A stretch of 64,000 nucleotides of DNA from positions 1-64,000 of the forward strand of contig UQYG01000012.1 in NCBI GenBank assembly GCA_900545275.1. Direction: 5' to 3'. A program made the translations under genes and the position numbers. Positions 35,614 to 45,130 of the stretch are shown in pieces. The notes beneath the pieces are model-generated. The model was not told the DNA's origin and made no database searches. It saw nothing but the letters and a program-made list of their open reading frames with translations. This stretch comes from an uncultured Sutterella sp. GTDB lineage: Bacteria; Pseudomonadota; Gammaproteobacteria; Burkholderiales; Burkholderiaceae_F. The stretch's first letter is position 1, and the number at the start of each line of letters is the position of its first letter.

Positions 35614-38165
35614 GCCTCACGCTCGTTATTGCAGAAAAACCGTCCGTCGCGGGCGACATTGCCCGTGCGCTCGGAGGCTTTAAGAAAGACGGAGATTTTT
35701 GGGTCAGCGAAAACATGATCATCGGCTCCGCCGTCGGTCATCTGTTGGAAATGAAAGCGCCCGAAGAGTTCGAAGCCAAACGCGGCAAGTGGACCTTTGC
35801 GCATCTGCCCGTTCTGCCCACGTACTTCGATCTCGAGCCTCGGGCCCGCACGAAGGAGCGTTTTGAAAAGCTGAGCAAGAAACTGCGTAGTCGCGCCGTG
35901 ACCGACGTCATCAACGCATGCGACGCGGGGCGTGAGGGCGAGTTGATTTTCCGTCGCATCATGAAGGCCGCCTTCCAGGGGAAGAAGGAGAAGCCCTGCC
36001 GTCGCCTGTGGCTGCAGTCCATGACGAAGGCGAGCATCGTCGAAGCCTTTTCCCACCTTCGCAGCGACGAGGAAATGAAGCCGCTCGAAGCGGCCGCCTG
36101 GTGCCGCTCCGAAGCTGATTGGCTCGTCGGTATCAACGGCACGCGCGCACTTACGGCCTTCAACAGCAAAGACGGAGGCTTTTACCTTACGACCGTCGGT
36201 CGCGTGCAGACGCCGACGCTTGCGGTCGTCGTGCAGCGTGAGGAGGAGATCAACGCCTTCGTTCCCCGTACCTACTGGGAGGTGCACGCCACCTTCGAGT
36301 GCGCCAGCGGTACGTACGAGGCCAAGTGGTTTGACGCGGACTTTAAAAAGGATCCTTCCGACGAAGAAGCGAAGGCCGAACGTTGCTGGACGCCCGACGA
36401 GGCCGAACGGATCGTTCGCCGTTGCACGGGCCGTCCGGGTCGGGTGACCGAAGTGAAAAAGCGCACCCGTCAGTCTGCGCCGCTTCTCTTTGACCTGACG
36501 TCGTTGCAGCGCGAAGCGAACAGTCGCTTCGGCTTTTCCGCCAAGACGACGCTCGCCGTGGCGCAGTCCCTCTACGAAAAGCACAAGGCCGTCACCTATC
36601 CCCGCACCGATTCCCGGGCGTTGCCCGAGGACTACCTCGCGACCGTGTGTGAGGTGCTCGGAAAATTGCCGCAGATCTCTTCGTCCTACGCGTCCTTCGC
36701 GGAAAAGATCCTTAAGGAAGCCTGGGTGAAACCCAATCGCCGCATCTTCGACAACCAGAAGATTTCGGATCACTTCGCCATCATTCCGACTGGGGAAACA
36801 CCCAAGACGCTCACGGAAGTCGAGCAAAAGGTATACGACCTCATCGTGCGCCGCTTTCTCTCGGTCTTCTATCCGGCCGCTGAATACGACGTAACGACCC
36901 GCATCACGGTCGTTGAGGACGAATCCTTCCGCTCCGAAGGCAAGGTGCTCGTCGATCCGGGTTGGATGGTCGTGCGCGGACTGCCTTCGAAGCCGACCAA
37001 GGGGGATCTTCCGCCCGTGAGTGACGGAGAAGCCGTGCAGACCGTCGAGGTGCTCGCGGTGGAGGACGTAACGCGTCCGCCCGCCCGCTATACGGACGCC
37101 ACGCTTCTTTCGGCCATGGAACACGCCGGCCGCAAGATTGAGGAGGGGGAGCTGCGCGACGCCATGGTCGAGCGCGGGCTTGGCACGCCGGCTACGCGCG
37201 CCGGAATCATTGAGGGCCTTCTCGAGCAGAAGTATCTGCGCCGTGAGGAGCGCGAACTCATCCCGACGCCCAAGGCCTTTCAGCTATTTACGCTTCTGCG
37301 GGGCCTCAAGCTCGAACAGCTGAGCGATCCCCGTCTCACGGCCGAGTGGGAGCACAAGCTCTCCCTCATCGAGAACCGTCAGGTCGAGCCCGAGCAGTTC
37401 ATGAACGATATCCGGGAATTGACGACCTCGATCGTCGAAGTGGCGCGCCGCTATGACGGAACAACAATCCCGATGATCAATCCGATCCACATTAAGACGC
37501 CGTGTCCTGTGTGCGGGGGTAAAGTCGTGGAAACCTACCGGCGCTTCGCGTGCACGAATCCGTCGTGTTACTTCGCCATCTCGAAGCATCCAGGCTCCCG
37601 GATCTTTTCGGCGCAGGAAGTCGAAACGCTCCTTTCGACGGGGCGCGTGGGACCGCTGTCGGGCTTCGTCGCCCGCCAAGGTTTCCCCTTTGATGCGGAA
37701 CTCGTCCTCTATCACGACGAGGTGACGGGAGAGCTTCGCATGAAGTTCGATTTCGACGACGCCAAGAAGGAAACCGTCGACGAAGAGACCCTTGAAAAGG
37801 CCCGCGTGCTCGGAACCTGTCCGATCTGCGGCGGGAAGGTCCGCGCCTTTGAAAATTCCTACACCTGTGAAAATGCGTATCGGGACCGCAACAAGTGTGA
37901 CTTCCGCATGGGCCGCGTCATTCTGCAGCGGGAAATCACCGAAGAGGAGGCCGAGGAAATCCTTGCGAAGGGCTCGAGTCCTCTGCTTTCTGGCTTTGTC
38001 TCCAAGCGCACCAACCGTCCCTTTTCTGCCCTGCTGAAGCTGCACCCCAAGAAGGGCGTCGTCTTCGAGTTTCCGGAGCAGGAACGCGCGAAGAAAACCG
38101 ATGGCGACGAACAAAAGGAAGCCAAGTCCCGCGGCCGTACGGCCCGTAAGAAGACCGAAGCCTGA
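35610..38165 (+). CDS. topB: DNA topoisomerase III (type IA)
   Basis: This enzyme relaxes and decatenates DNA by single-strand passage. The 851-residue protein has TOPRIM residues in VIAEKPSVA and CDAGREGELIFRRI, and the catalytic Tyr330 in AVTYPRTDSRALP. VGRVQTPTLA is typical of topoisomerase III. The C-terminus has two zinc-ribbon-like segments (CPVCGG and CPICGG) and a basic tail. A strong terminator follows. Confidence 0.95.
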   Translation: MSLTLVIAEKPSVAGDIARALGGFKKDGDFWVSENMIIGSAVGHLLEMKAPEEFEAKRGKWTFAHLPVLPTYFDLEPRARTKERFEKLSKKLRSRAVTDVINACDAGREGELIFRRIMKAAFQGKKEKPCRRLWLQSMTKASIVEAFSHLRSDEEMKPLEAAAWCRSEADWLVGINGTRALTAFNSKDGGFYLTTVGRVQTPTLAVVVQREEEINAFVPRTYWEVHATFECASGTYEAKWFDADFKKDPSDEEAKAERCWTPDEAERIVRRCTGRPGRVTEVKKRTRQSAPLLFDLTSLQREANSRFGFSAKTTLAVAQSLYEKHKAVTYPRTDSRALPEDYLATVCEVLGKLPQISSSYASFAEKILKEAWVKPNRRIFDNQKISDHFAIIPTGETPKTLTEVEQKVYDLIVRRFLSVFYPAAEYDVTTRITVVEDESFRSEGKVLVDPGWMVVRGLPSKPTKGDLPPVSDGEAVQTVEVLAVEDVTRPPARYTDATLLSAMEHAGRKIEEGELRDAMVERGLGTPATRAGIIEGLLEQKYLRREERELIPTPKAFQLFTLLRGLKLEQLSDPRLTAEWEHKLSLIENRQVEPEQFMNDIRELTTSIVEVARRYDGTTIPMINPIHIKTPCPVCGGKVVETYRRFACTNPSCYFAISKHPGSRIFSAQEVETLLSTGRVGPLSGFVARQGFPFDAELVLYHDEVTGELRMKFDFDDAKKETVDEETLEKARVLGTCPICGGKVRAFENSYTCENAYRDRNKCDFRMGRVILQREITEEEAEEILAKGSSPLLSGFVSKRTNRPFSALLKLHPKKGVVFEFPEQERAKKTDGDEQKEAKSRGRTARKKTEA

Positions 38166-38184
38166 TGACGTGACGGTCTCTGAA

Positions 38185-38218
38185 ACGAACGAGGCGCCCT
38201 GCGGGGCGCCTCGTTCGT
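38185..38218. terminator. Strong bidirectional hairpin after topB
   Basis: A perfect 14-bp stem (ACGAACGAGGCGCC with GGCGCCTCGTTCGT) and a CTGCGG loop lie between convergent topB and a CorC-like gene. T-run is weak. Confidence 0.8.
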
Positions 38219-38243
38219 ATGTTCGCTCGGACAGAGGGGGGTA

Positions 38244-39620
38244 TCAGTCCGCCTTCTCTGCGGCGTCCCTTTGCGTCGGTTCGGAGGTCGAGGCGGCCGC
38301 ACCGGCATTCGCCTGCGGGTCAGAGACGAGGGACTCCGGCGTGCGCGTCACGAGCACCTGGTCGATCTTGTGGTTGTCCACGTCGAGCACTTCGAAGGTG
38401 TAGCCGTTCCAGGTGACCTTGTCGGTGATCTTCGGGATCTTGCGCAGCATGTACATCATGAAGCCCGCTACGGTTTCGTAGGTGGAGTCTTCCGGGAAGT
38501 CTCCGAGCTGCAGGGCGTGCTGCACGTCGTCCACCGGGGTGGAGCCGTCGATGATCCAGGAGTTTTCGTCGCGGCGGATGATCTGCTGTTCGTCGGCGGT
38601 GATGACGAGATCTCCCATCACCGTGCTCATGATGTCGTTGATCGTGATGAGTCCCACGACGAGCGCGTATTCGTTGAGGATGATGGCGAAGTCGGACTTC
38701 GTGCGCTGGAAGACGTCGAGCGCTTCCGAGAGCGTGAGCGAGTCGGGAATGAACTGACAGCTCTGCACGAGACCGTGTTCCTTGAAGACGATCGGTTTTT
38801 CATCGAGCACGCAGCGAAGCAGGTGCTTCGAGTCGACGAATCCCACTACGTGGTCGAGATCCCGGTCGCACACGAGGAACCGGTTGTAGGGAACGGTTGC
38901 AATCTTAGCGCGCACGCTACTCTCTTCTTCGTCGAGCGTGAAGAAAACGATGTTTTCACGCGGCGTCATGGCGGAGGGAACAAGTCGGCTTTCGAGCTCG
39001 AAAACGTTCTGAATCACCGCCTCTTCCTGCGGAGCGATGATGCCGGCTTTAGCGCCTGCGCCCACCGAGGCGAGAATGTCTTCCGGCGTGATGGAATCCT
39101 GACGCTGCGTCGGAAAGCCGCAGGCTCTCAGGACGCTGTCGGAGAGTTTGGACAACAGAAAGACGATCGGGCGCAGACAGCGGATGAAGAGCCGCATCGG
39201 ACGCACGACGAACATGGCGACGGGCTCGGGCTTGATGAGCGCCAAGCGCTTCGGGAGCAGATCCGCGAAGATGACGAAAAGCGACGTCGACAGGATGAAG
39301 GAGAGGATGAATCCGAGGTTCGGGAACTGTCCGGGCTTCAGGACATACGAGAGGCACCAGTCGAAGAAGGGGGAGAACGCCGCGTCCCCCACGATGCCGC
39401 CCAAGAGCGCTACCGCGTTGACGGCGACCTGCAGCGCCGAGAAGAAGGGACCGGGGTGTTCCTGCAGATCCAGGACGAGTTTGGCTCTTCGCTCCCCGTC
39501 TTCGTAGAGCGACTGCAGTCGCGATTTGCGGGAGGCGGCAATCGAAATCTCTGCCGAAGAGAAGAAGGCGCTGATGCACACCAGCGATAAGAGCAGAAAA
39601 ACTTGTCCGAACGAGACCAT
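38244..39620 (-). CDS. CNNM/CorC-type membrane protein (hemolysin-like family)
   Basis: The 458-residue protein has an N-terminal DUF21 membrane domain of four helices (FFSSAEISIAASRKSRL is the family signature), a CBS pair (about residues 215-330; MTPRENIVFFTLDEEE, TINDIMSTVMG) and a C-terminal CorC_HlyC domain (DENSWIIDGSTPVDD). Such proteins are linked to Mg2+ or Co2+ transport. It is monocistronic. The C-terminal tail is Ala/Ser/Thr rich. Confidence 0.9.
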   Translation of the reverse strand: MVSFGQVFLLLSLVCISAFFSSAEISIAASRKSRLQSLYEDGERRAKLVLDLQEHPGPFFSALQVAVNAVALLGGIVGDAAFSPFFDWCLSYVLKPGQFPNLGFILSFILSTSLFVIFADLLPKRLALIKPEPVAMFVVRPMRLFIRCLRPIVFLLSKLSDSVLRACGFPTQRQDSITPEDILASVGAGAKAGIIAPQEEAVIQNVFELESRLVPSAMTPRENIVFFTLDEEESSVRAKIATVPYNRFLVCDRDLDHVVGFVDSKHLLRCVLDEKPIVFKEHGLVQSCQFIPDSLTLSEALDVFQRTKSDFAIILNEYALVVGLITINDIMSTVMGDLVITADEQQIIRRDENSWIIDGSTPVDDVQHALQLGDFPEDSTYETVAGFMMYMLRKIPKITDKVTWNGYTFEVLDVDNHKIDQVLVTRTPESLVSDPQANAGAAASTSEPTQRDAAEKAD

Positions 39621-39848
39621 AAGGAACCCTCAGGAAATGGCAACCCGTTGATTTTATCACGGTAATGTTTTTTGTTATTTGTGCGGAAATTCTTCATAGG
39701 GGCAAACTACCAACTCCTATGCTTTCTCGTAAAAAATCCTTCATTTTCGGGGCGCTCGCCGCAATGCGGGCGGCGGCTCTGTGTAGACTGTTGAAAACGG
39801 ACGCCTTGTCTCCAAACCCCCCCACTCAGAACAAAAGGACACACCATC

Positions 39849-40871
39849 ATGAAGAAGATCGCCGTGTTCGGCGCCGTGAGCGCCGCCTTGCTTTCTTGGT
39901 CGCTTCCCTCCCAGGCCGGAGCCGTTCTCGACGCCGTAAAGTCCCGCGGTTTCGTGCAGTGCGGCGTGAATACGTCCGCGCCCGGTTTTTCCTCGGCAGA
40001 CAGTCAGGGAAAATGGAAGGGGCTCGACGTCAACGTCTGCCGCGCCGTGGCGGCCGCCGTTTTGGGTGATTCCGAGAAGGTGAAGTACGTTCCCCTCAAC
40101 TCGCCGCAACGGTTTACGGCGTTGCAGTCGGGGGAAATCGACATACTCGCGCGCAACACGACTTGGAATATGACCCGCGACGCCAGTCAGGGCTCCGTCT
40201 TCGTGGCGGTCTCCTACTACGACGGCCAGGGCTTCCTCGTGCCGAAGTCGCTCGGTCTCAAGAGCGCCCGTGAGCTCGACGGCGCCACCGTGTGCGTGCA
40301 GACCGGGACGAGCTCCGAAAAGACGCTCTCCGAATATTTCGACGCCAACGGCATGAGCCTTAAGACCGTTGTTTTCGACACGACCGAGGCCACGCAGAGC
40401 GCCTTCCTTTCGGGGCGTTGCGACGCGTACACGACCGACATGTCCGACCTCGCGGGCGCCCGTCTGCGTTCGGGCAATCCGCAGGACTACGAAATCCTCC
40501 CCGAAACGATCAGTAAGGAGCCCCTCGGTCCCGCCGTTCGCCGCGGTGACGACGAGTGGTTCCAGATTGTCCGTTGGACTTTCGCCGCCATGCTCGGCGC
40601 CGAAGAGCTCGGCGTGACGAAGGCCAACGTTGACGAAATGCGCAAGACGAGCCAGAGCGCCGACGTGCGCCGTCTCGTCGGCGTCGGCGAGGACATGGGG
40701 CAGATGATCGGACTCGACAAGGACTGGTCGTACCGCATTATCAAGCAGGTCGGCAACTACGGAGAGTCGTGGACCGAATTCTTCGGCCCCGAATCTCCCC
40801 TGAATCTGCCGCGAGGCCTCAATCGTCTCTGGACGGACGGCGGCCTGATGTACGCCGTGCCAATTCGCTGA
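39849..40871 (+). CDS. aapJ: Amino-acid ABC transporter substrate-binding protein, AapJ-type
   Basis: The 340-residue protein has a signal peptide (VFGAVSAALLSWSLPSQAGA) and a bacterial SBP3 domain. It strongly recalls AapJ of the general L-amino-acid permease: VLDAVKSRGFVQCGVNTS, GLDVNVCRAVAAAVLGD, ILARNTTWNMTRDA and DDEWFQIVRWTFAAMLGAEELG. It should bind L-amino acids in the periplasm. An AAGGA precedes its ATG. A terminator-like hairpin follows before the permease genes. Confidence 0.92.
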   Translation: MKKIAVFGAVSAALLSWSLPSQAGAVLDAVKSRGFVQCGVNTSAPGFSSADSQGKWKGLDVNVCRAVAAAVLGDSEKVKYVPLNSPQRFTALQSGEIDILARNTTWNMTRDASQGSVFVAVSYYDGQGFLVPKSLGLKSARELDGATVCVQTGTSSEKTLSEYFDANGMSLKTVVFDTTEATQSAFLSGRCDAYTTDMSDLAGARLRSGNPQDYEILPETISKEPLGPAVRRGDDEWFQIVRWTFAAMLGAEELGVTKANVDEMRKTSQSADVRRLVGVGEDMGQMIGLDKDWSYRIIKQVGNYGESWTEFFGPESPLNLPRGLNRLWTDGGLMYAVPIR

Positions 40872-40885
40872 GAAACGTTGCGGGC

Positions 40886-40918
40886 AAAGGCGAAGTCCGT
40901 GCAAGACTTCGCCTTTTT
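40886..40918 (+). terminator. Intercistronic terminator between aapJ and aapQ
   Basis: A perfect 12-bp stem (AAAGGCGAAGTC with GACTTCGCCTTT) is followed by more T residues. This is a classic intrinsic terminator. It would let the binding protein be made in excess over the permeases by partial read-through. Confidence 0.88.
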
Positions 40919-40974
40919 CAATGGTTTGACAAGGGTTCCGTGAAGGATCCCCTTTTCTTGGGACATCTCTGAGA

Positions 40975-42150
40975 GTGTTGATTCGAGACGGTTTTACGTC
41001 GGGCGGCGACGCAGCCTGGCGACTGCGGGAAAGCGTCAGAAAGCGTCGGGAATATACGTTGCAGGCGGCTTTGCTTCTGCTTCTCGTAGCAGTCGTCGCT
41101 GCCATCGTCATGACGGTAGGCGCCAATTTGGAAGAGCGCAACATCCGCAGCGGCTTCGATTTCCTCGCCGCCCGGGCCGGCTTTGAAATCGGCGAGACAC
41201 TGATTCCCTTTTCGAGCGCCGACAGCTTCCTGCGCGCCTTCGGCGTGGGGACCCTCAACACGCTCTACGTGTCCGTATGGGCGATCGTGACGTCGACCGT
41301 GCTCGGTTTCGTGGTGGGGCTCATGCGCCTTTCCAAACACCCGATGCTGCGTCTGCTCGGCACGGCTCACGTCGAAGCGTACCGAAACATTCCGCTTCTC
41401 GTTTTGCTTTTTGCGATCTACCTCGTAGTGACCGAATGGTTGCCCGCAGGGAACCGCGCCTGGCACGTCGGCGACTGGATTTTTCTCTCCAAGGCGGGCC
41501 TTCAGTACGCCAAGCCCCTTTGGGGATGGTGGGCCGTTCTGGGTGCGTTCGTCACAGCGACCGCAACGGCGGTTGCCGTGCGTTGGCGGCGCGCCAAAAA
41601 GACGACTTCCCTCAACGCATCACTTCTGGCCGTGGCCGTTTTTTTCCTCGTCTTTGCGCTCTCCTGGATCGCGGCGGGCGCGCTCGGCGGGTGGGAACAC
41701 CCGAAGGCCACGCGCTTTGCACTGCGCGGTGGCGGCCAGTGGACGCCGGAATTTCTTACGCTTTGGCTCGGTCTCACGCTCTTCACTTCTGCCGCCATCG
41801 CCGAGATCGTTCGCGCTGGCGTTCTCGCCGTGAAGCCCGGTCAGTGGCTGGCGGGGTATGCGCTCGGACTCACCCGCGCCGAGACGGTGAGCTACATCGT
41901 CGTTCCGCAATCTTTGCGTCTGGCGATTCCGCCGCTCGCTAGCCAGTACATGAACCTCACGAAAAACTCGTCCCTTGCTGTTCTGGTGGGGTATCCCGAC
42001 GTGGTGAGCGTGGGCAACACGGCGATCAACGTGACGGCGCAGGCCCTCGAGGTGATCAGCCTCATCATGCTCGTGTATCTTTTTCTCAATCTCGTCACGG
42101 CCGTTGTGATGAACCGAATCAACCGAGCCGTCATGAAGAGTTCCTTCTGA
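40975..42150 (+). CDS. aapQ: Amino-acid ABC transporter permease, AapQ-type
   Basis: The 391-residue membrane protein has the AapQ layout: an N-terminal helix, a periplasmic loop (about residues 48-75), then the HisM/GlnP-like permease domain with the coupling-helix region GYALGLTRAETVSYIVVPQSLRLAIPP. The segment HVEAYRNIPLLVLLF is conserved. GTG is the likely start. It lies about 100 bases after aapJ, beyond a terminator, and 18 bases before aapM. Confidence 0.9.
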   Translation: MLIRDGFTSGGDAAWRLRESVRKRREYTLQAALLLLLVAVVAAIVMTVGANLEERNIRSGFDFLAARAGFEIGETLIPFSSADSFLRAFGVGTLNTLYVSVWAIVTSTVLGFVVGLMRLSKHPMLRLLGTAHVEAYRNIPLLVLLFAIYLVVTEWLPAGNRAWHVGDWIFLSKAGLQYAKPLWGWWAVLGAFVTATATAVAVRWRRAKKTTSLNASLLAVAVFFLVFALSWIAAGALGGWEHPKATRFALRGGGQWTPEFLTLWLGLTLFTSAAIAEIVRAGVLAVKPGQWLAGYALGLTRAETVSYIVVPQSLRLAIPPLASQYMNLTKNSSLAVLVGYPDVVSVGNTAINVTAQALEVISLIMLVYLFLNLVTAVVMNRINRAVMKSSF

Positions 42151-42168
42151 AGTTCGTCTGGAGTCGAC

Positions 42169-43269
42169 ATGGAAATTCACACGATCCGCCGTCCCGGACG
42201 CTGGGAAACTTTTCGGGAGCGCTACTGTTATTCGCCCTGGGCGACGCTTCTGACACTCGTCGTTGGGACCGTCGTCTGTGCGGTGCTTTTCTCACTCTTC
42301 CGCTGGGGCGTGCTCAACGCCGAATGGGCGGCCGATCCTACGGCCTGCGCGAAGGCGGACGGCGCCTGTTGGGGATTCGTTACGGAGAAGTGGCGCCTCA
42401 TCCTTTTCGGTCGTTATCCGTATGAAGAACAATGGCGTCCGGGCGTCGCCATGGCGCTACTTTTGGGAATGACCGTCGCGAGCGCCGTGCCGGCCTTCTG
42501 GACGCGCAAGGGCGTGCGCGGCTTGTCCGCGGCCTGGGGCGTGACGCTCGTCGTCTTCTTTTCCCTTCTGTCGGGCGGCGTCGGAGGGCTTTCGCTTGTT
42601 TCTACGGACATGTGGGGCGGTTTGCCCCTTACCGTGCTCCTCACGCTTTTCGGCATGACGCTTTCCGTTCCCCTCGGCATTGCGCTCGCCATCGGACGAC
42701 GCAGTCACATGCCGATCGTGCGGCTTCTCGCCACGGGGTATGTGGAATTGGTGCGTGGGGTGCCCCTCATCACCGTCCTCTTCGTGGCGGCCTTCATTTT
42801 TCCGCTGGTGATGCCTTCGCAGATCCAGATCGACGCCTTCTGGCGAATCACCGTGGCGATCGTTCTCTTTCAGGCCGCGTACATGGCTGAAACCGTTCGC
42901 GGCGGCCTGCAGACAATTCCGAAGGGGCAGTTCGACGCCGCTTATTCCCTGGGACTCACGAAGCGCCAGGCGTACGTAAGCGTGATTCTGCCGCAGGCCT
43001 TGGTCGCCGTCATTCCCGCCTTCGTCAACAGTCTTCTCTCCTGCTTCATGGACACGTCGCTCGTGACGGTCGTCTCGATGTACGACCTGACGGGAAGCCT
43101 GCGCCTGGCGCTCGGCGATGCCGTGTGGCGCGGTTATTTTGTAGAAGGATACGTCTTCATCGCGGCCGTCTATTTCGTGTCGAGTTTCGCGATGTCGCGC
43201 TACAGTCAATGGCTCGAGGGTTATCTTACGGGCGCCAAACGGAGCGCTTCGGCTCTCGAGGTGCGCTAA
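42169..43269 (+). CDS. aapM: Amino-acid ABC transporter permease, AapM-type
   Basis: The 366-residue membrane protein pairs with AapQ. It has the family segments LLATGYVELVRGVPLITVLF and AYSLGLTKRQAYVSVILPQAL, the latter being the EAA loop that contacts the ATPase. The expected aapP ATPase does not follow; an unrelated small gene comes next. The ATPase must be supplied from elsewhere. Confidence 0.9.
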   Translation: MEIHTIRRPGRWETFRERYCYSPWATLLTLVVGTVVCAVLFSLFRWGVLNAEWAADPTACAKADGACWGFVTEKWRLILFGRYPYEEQWRPGVAMALLLGMTVASAVPAFWTRKGVRGLSAAWGVTLVVFFSLLSGGVGGLSLVSTDMWGGLPLTVLLTLFGMTLSVPLGIALAIGRRSHMPIVRLLATGYVELVRGVPLITVLFVAAFIFPLVMPSQIQIDAFWRITVAIVLFQAAYMAETVRGGLQTIPKGQFDAAYSLGLTKRQAYVSVILPQALVAVIPAFVNSLLSCFMDTSLVTVVSMYDLTGSLRLALGDAVWRGYFVEGYVFIAAVYFVSSFAMSRYSQWLEGYLTGAKRSASALEVR

Positions 43270-43278
43270 GGAGTTTTG

Positions 43279-43767
43279 ATGGATACGAAGGATTTTCGAA
43301 GGGTCGCTCTGAATCCCTACTACGAGTTTTCCGTGGAGGTGCCGCTTTCGCGCTACGGTGTCTGTTTTGAGGACTACCGAAAGGCATTTCAGGCGGGCTT
43401 TCGCACGGCGCATCGATATTGGGACGGCATCGAGGACGTGACGGTCGTCTCCGAGACGCCGACGCTCCTCGTGCGGCGACTTCATTTCGGCGGTGGAGCT
43501 TCGGCCACGGACTGCATCGAAGGGGCGAACGAGTGTTTCACGCACTGGATTCTCGACGCCGAAGGTAAGGTGCATGGGCGCAATGAAATCACGCTCGAAC
43601 GAAAGGGAAAGGATGCCTGCGTGACGCACGTCTGTTCGCTCGTTCCTTCGGCGAAACTCCCCGATGAAAGGATCGAAGCGATTCGAGAGAAGGCGTATCG
43701 CGCCAAGGATGAGGCCTTTGCGCTCGGCGTTCTCGCCGACCTTCTCGAGGAAAGGGATCGTCACTGA
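43279..43767 (+). CDS. Small protein, possibly SRPBCC/AtaL-like (DUF1857-like)
   Basis: The 162-residue protein is only tentatively placed. Its pattern of an N-terminal strand, a helix, LVRRLHFGGG, a run HWILDAEGKVHGRNEITLE and a C-terminal helix resembles DUF1857/AtaL-like members of the SRPBCC ligand-binding fold. The ATG at 43279 has AAGGAG five bases upstream, near the aapM stop. It appears to be cotranscribed with aapQM. Function is unknown. Confidence 0.5.
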   Translation: MDTKDFRRVALNPYYEFSVEVPLSRYGVCFEDYRKAFQAGFRTAHRYWDGIEDVTVVSETPTLLVRRLHFGGGASATDCIEGANECFTHWILDAEGKVHGRNEITLERKGKDACVTHVCSLVPSAKLPDERIEAIREKAYRAKDEAFALGVLADLLEERDRH

Positions 43768-43780
43768 AGGCTTGAAAAAG

Positions 43781-43817
43781 ACGTCGGCCCGACTCAAATG
43801 AGCCGGGCCGACGTTTT
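43781..43817. terminator. Bidirectional terminator between convergent genes
   Basis: ACGTCGGCCCGACTC and GAGCCGGGCCGACGT pair over 15 positions with one mismatch around an AAAT loop. TTTT follows on the plus strand and AAAAAG precedes, so it serves both directions. Confidence 0.9.
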
Positions 43818-43837
43818 GGGAGAAGGGAAGGTGCGCG

Positions 43838-45130
43838 TTAGTGATTCCGGCGATTTTCACCGAACTGCATGATGGCGTTCAGAAGGATGGCGCCGAAGGT
43901 GGCCGTCCCGATGCCGCCCAACATGAAGCCGCCGAGATTGAGCGTGAAGTCGCCGCCGCCGAGAATGAGCGTCACGGCTGCCACGATGAGGTTGCGGTTG
44001 TCGCCGAAGTCCACCTTGTTAACCACCCACACGCGGGCGCCGGCCACGGCGATGAGACCGAAGACGACGATGGAGGTTCCGCCGAGGATGGCCTGCGGAA
44101 TCGTCTGGATGACGGCGCCGAATTTGGGCGAGAAGCCGAGCACGATCGCAAAGAGTGCGGCCACGGGGAAAATGAGGGTGGAGTAGACGCGCGTGGCGGC
44201 CATTACGCCGATGTTTTCACCGTAGGTCGTCACGCCCGTGCCGCCGCAGGCGCCCGACACCATGGTGGCGATGCCGTCGCCGAGGAAGGCGCGGCCCATG
44301 TAGGGGTCGAGATTACGGCCTGTCATGGCCGTGACGGCCTTGATGTGGCCGAGGTTCTCTCCGACGAGAATGATGACGACCGGCACGATCAGCGCGATGG
44401 CGTCGACGCTGAAGACGGGTGAGGTGAAGGAGGGCATTCCGAACCAGGGCGCGTTGGCGATGAGGGAAAAGTCGATGGGCTTGCCTCCGATGCCGAGCAC
44501 GTTCGAGAGGATGGCGTAGATCAGATAAGAAAGGGCGAGCCCCACGAGGATGAGGAGCTTCTGCAGGAGTCCTCGGGTGAAGACCGCGACGCCGCCCACG
44601 CAGAGCACCGTAAGAACGGCCATCCACGCGTTGAAGTCGGTACCGCCGACGCTGCGCACGGCCGTAGGGGCGAGGTTGAGCCCGATCACGGCCACGACGG
44701 CGCCCGTCACGACGGGCGGCATGAGTTTTTCAATCCACTGCACGCCCGTGAACATCACGATGAGCCCCACGCAGGCGTAGACTGCGCCGCAGGCTATGAT
44801 GCCACCCAAGGCGGTCGCTATGTTGGGATTGGCGCCCGTTCCCGCCGCATAGCCTGTGGCGGCGATCACGACACCGATGAAGGCAAAGGAGGAGCCTAGG
44901 TAGCTCGGCACATGACCGCCCACCAAGGCAAAAAAAATGAGTGTTCCGATGCCACTCATCAATACAGCCAAATTGGGGTCGAAACCCATCAAAATCGGTG
45001 CCAGCACGGTGGAGCCGAACATGGCCACAACGTGCTGCAGACCCAGTGCGATCGTCTGTCCCGTCGGAAGTCTTTCGTCGGGGGCGATGATGCCTTCTGT
45101 CTTCAATTTCCAGGTCGGAAAATAACTCAT
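43838..45130 (-). CDS. NCS2 pyrimidine permease, RutG-like
   Basis: The 430-residue membrane protein of the NCS2 family closely recalls E. coli RutG: GIIAPDERLPTGQTIALGLQ, GGHVPSYLGSSFAFIGVVIAA-type segments, AENLGHIKAV-like GENLGHIKAVTAMTGRN and FGLIAVAGARVWV. It likely takes up uracil or a related base by proton symport. No other rut genes are adjacent. The ATG at 45130 has GGAG upstream; a longer open frame is unsupported. Confidence 0.9.
   Translation of the reverse strand: MSYFPTWKLKTEGIIAPDERLPTGQTIALGLQHVVAMFGSTVLAPILMGFDPNLAVLMSGIGTLIFFALVGGHVPSYLGSSFAFIGVVIAATGYAAGTGANPNIATALGGIIACGAVYACVGLIVMFTGVQWIEKLMPPVVTGAVVAVIGLNLAPTAVRSVGGTDFNAWMAVLTVLCVGGVAVFTRGLLQKLLILVGLALSYLIYAILSNVLGIGGKPIDFSLIANAPWFGMPSFTSPVFSVDAIALIVPVVIILVGENLGHIKAVTAMTGRNLDPYMGRAFLGDGIATMVSGACGGTGVTTYGENIGVMAATRVYSTLIFPVAALFAIVLGFSPKFGAVIQTIPQAILGGTSIVVFGLIAVAGARVWVVNKVDFGDNRNLIVAAVTLILGGGDFTLNLGGFMLGGIGTATFGAILLNAIMQFGENRRNH

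Noticed and set aside
35487..37124. Long open frame antisense to topB and the dprA-like gene
   Set aside because: It shadows the type IA topoisomerase and has no domain pattern or RBS.
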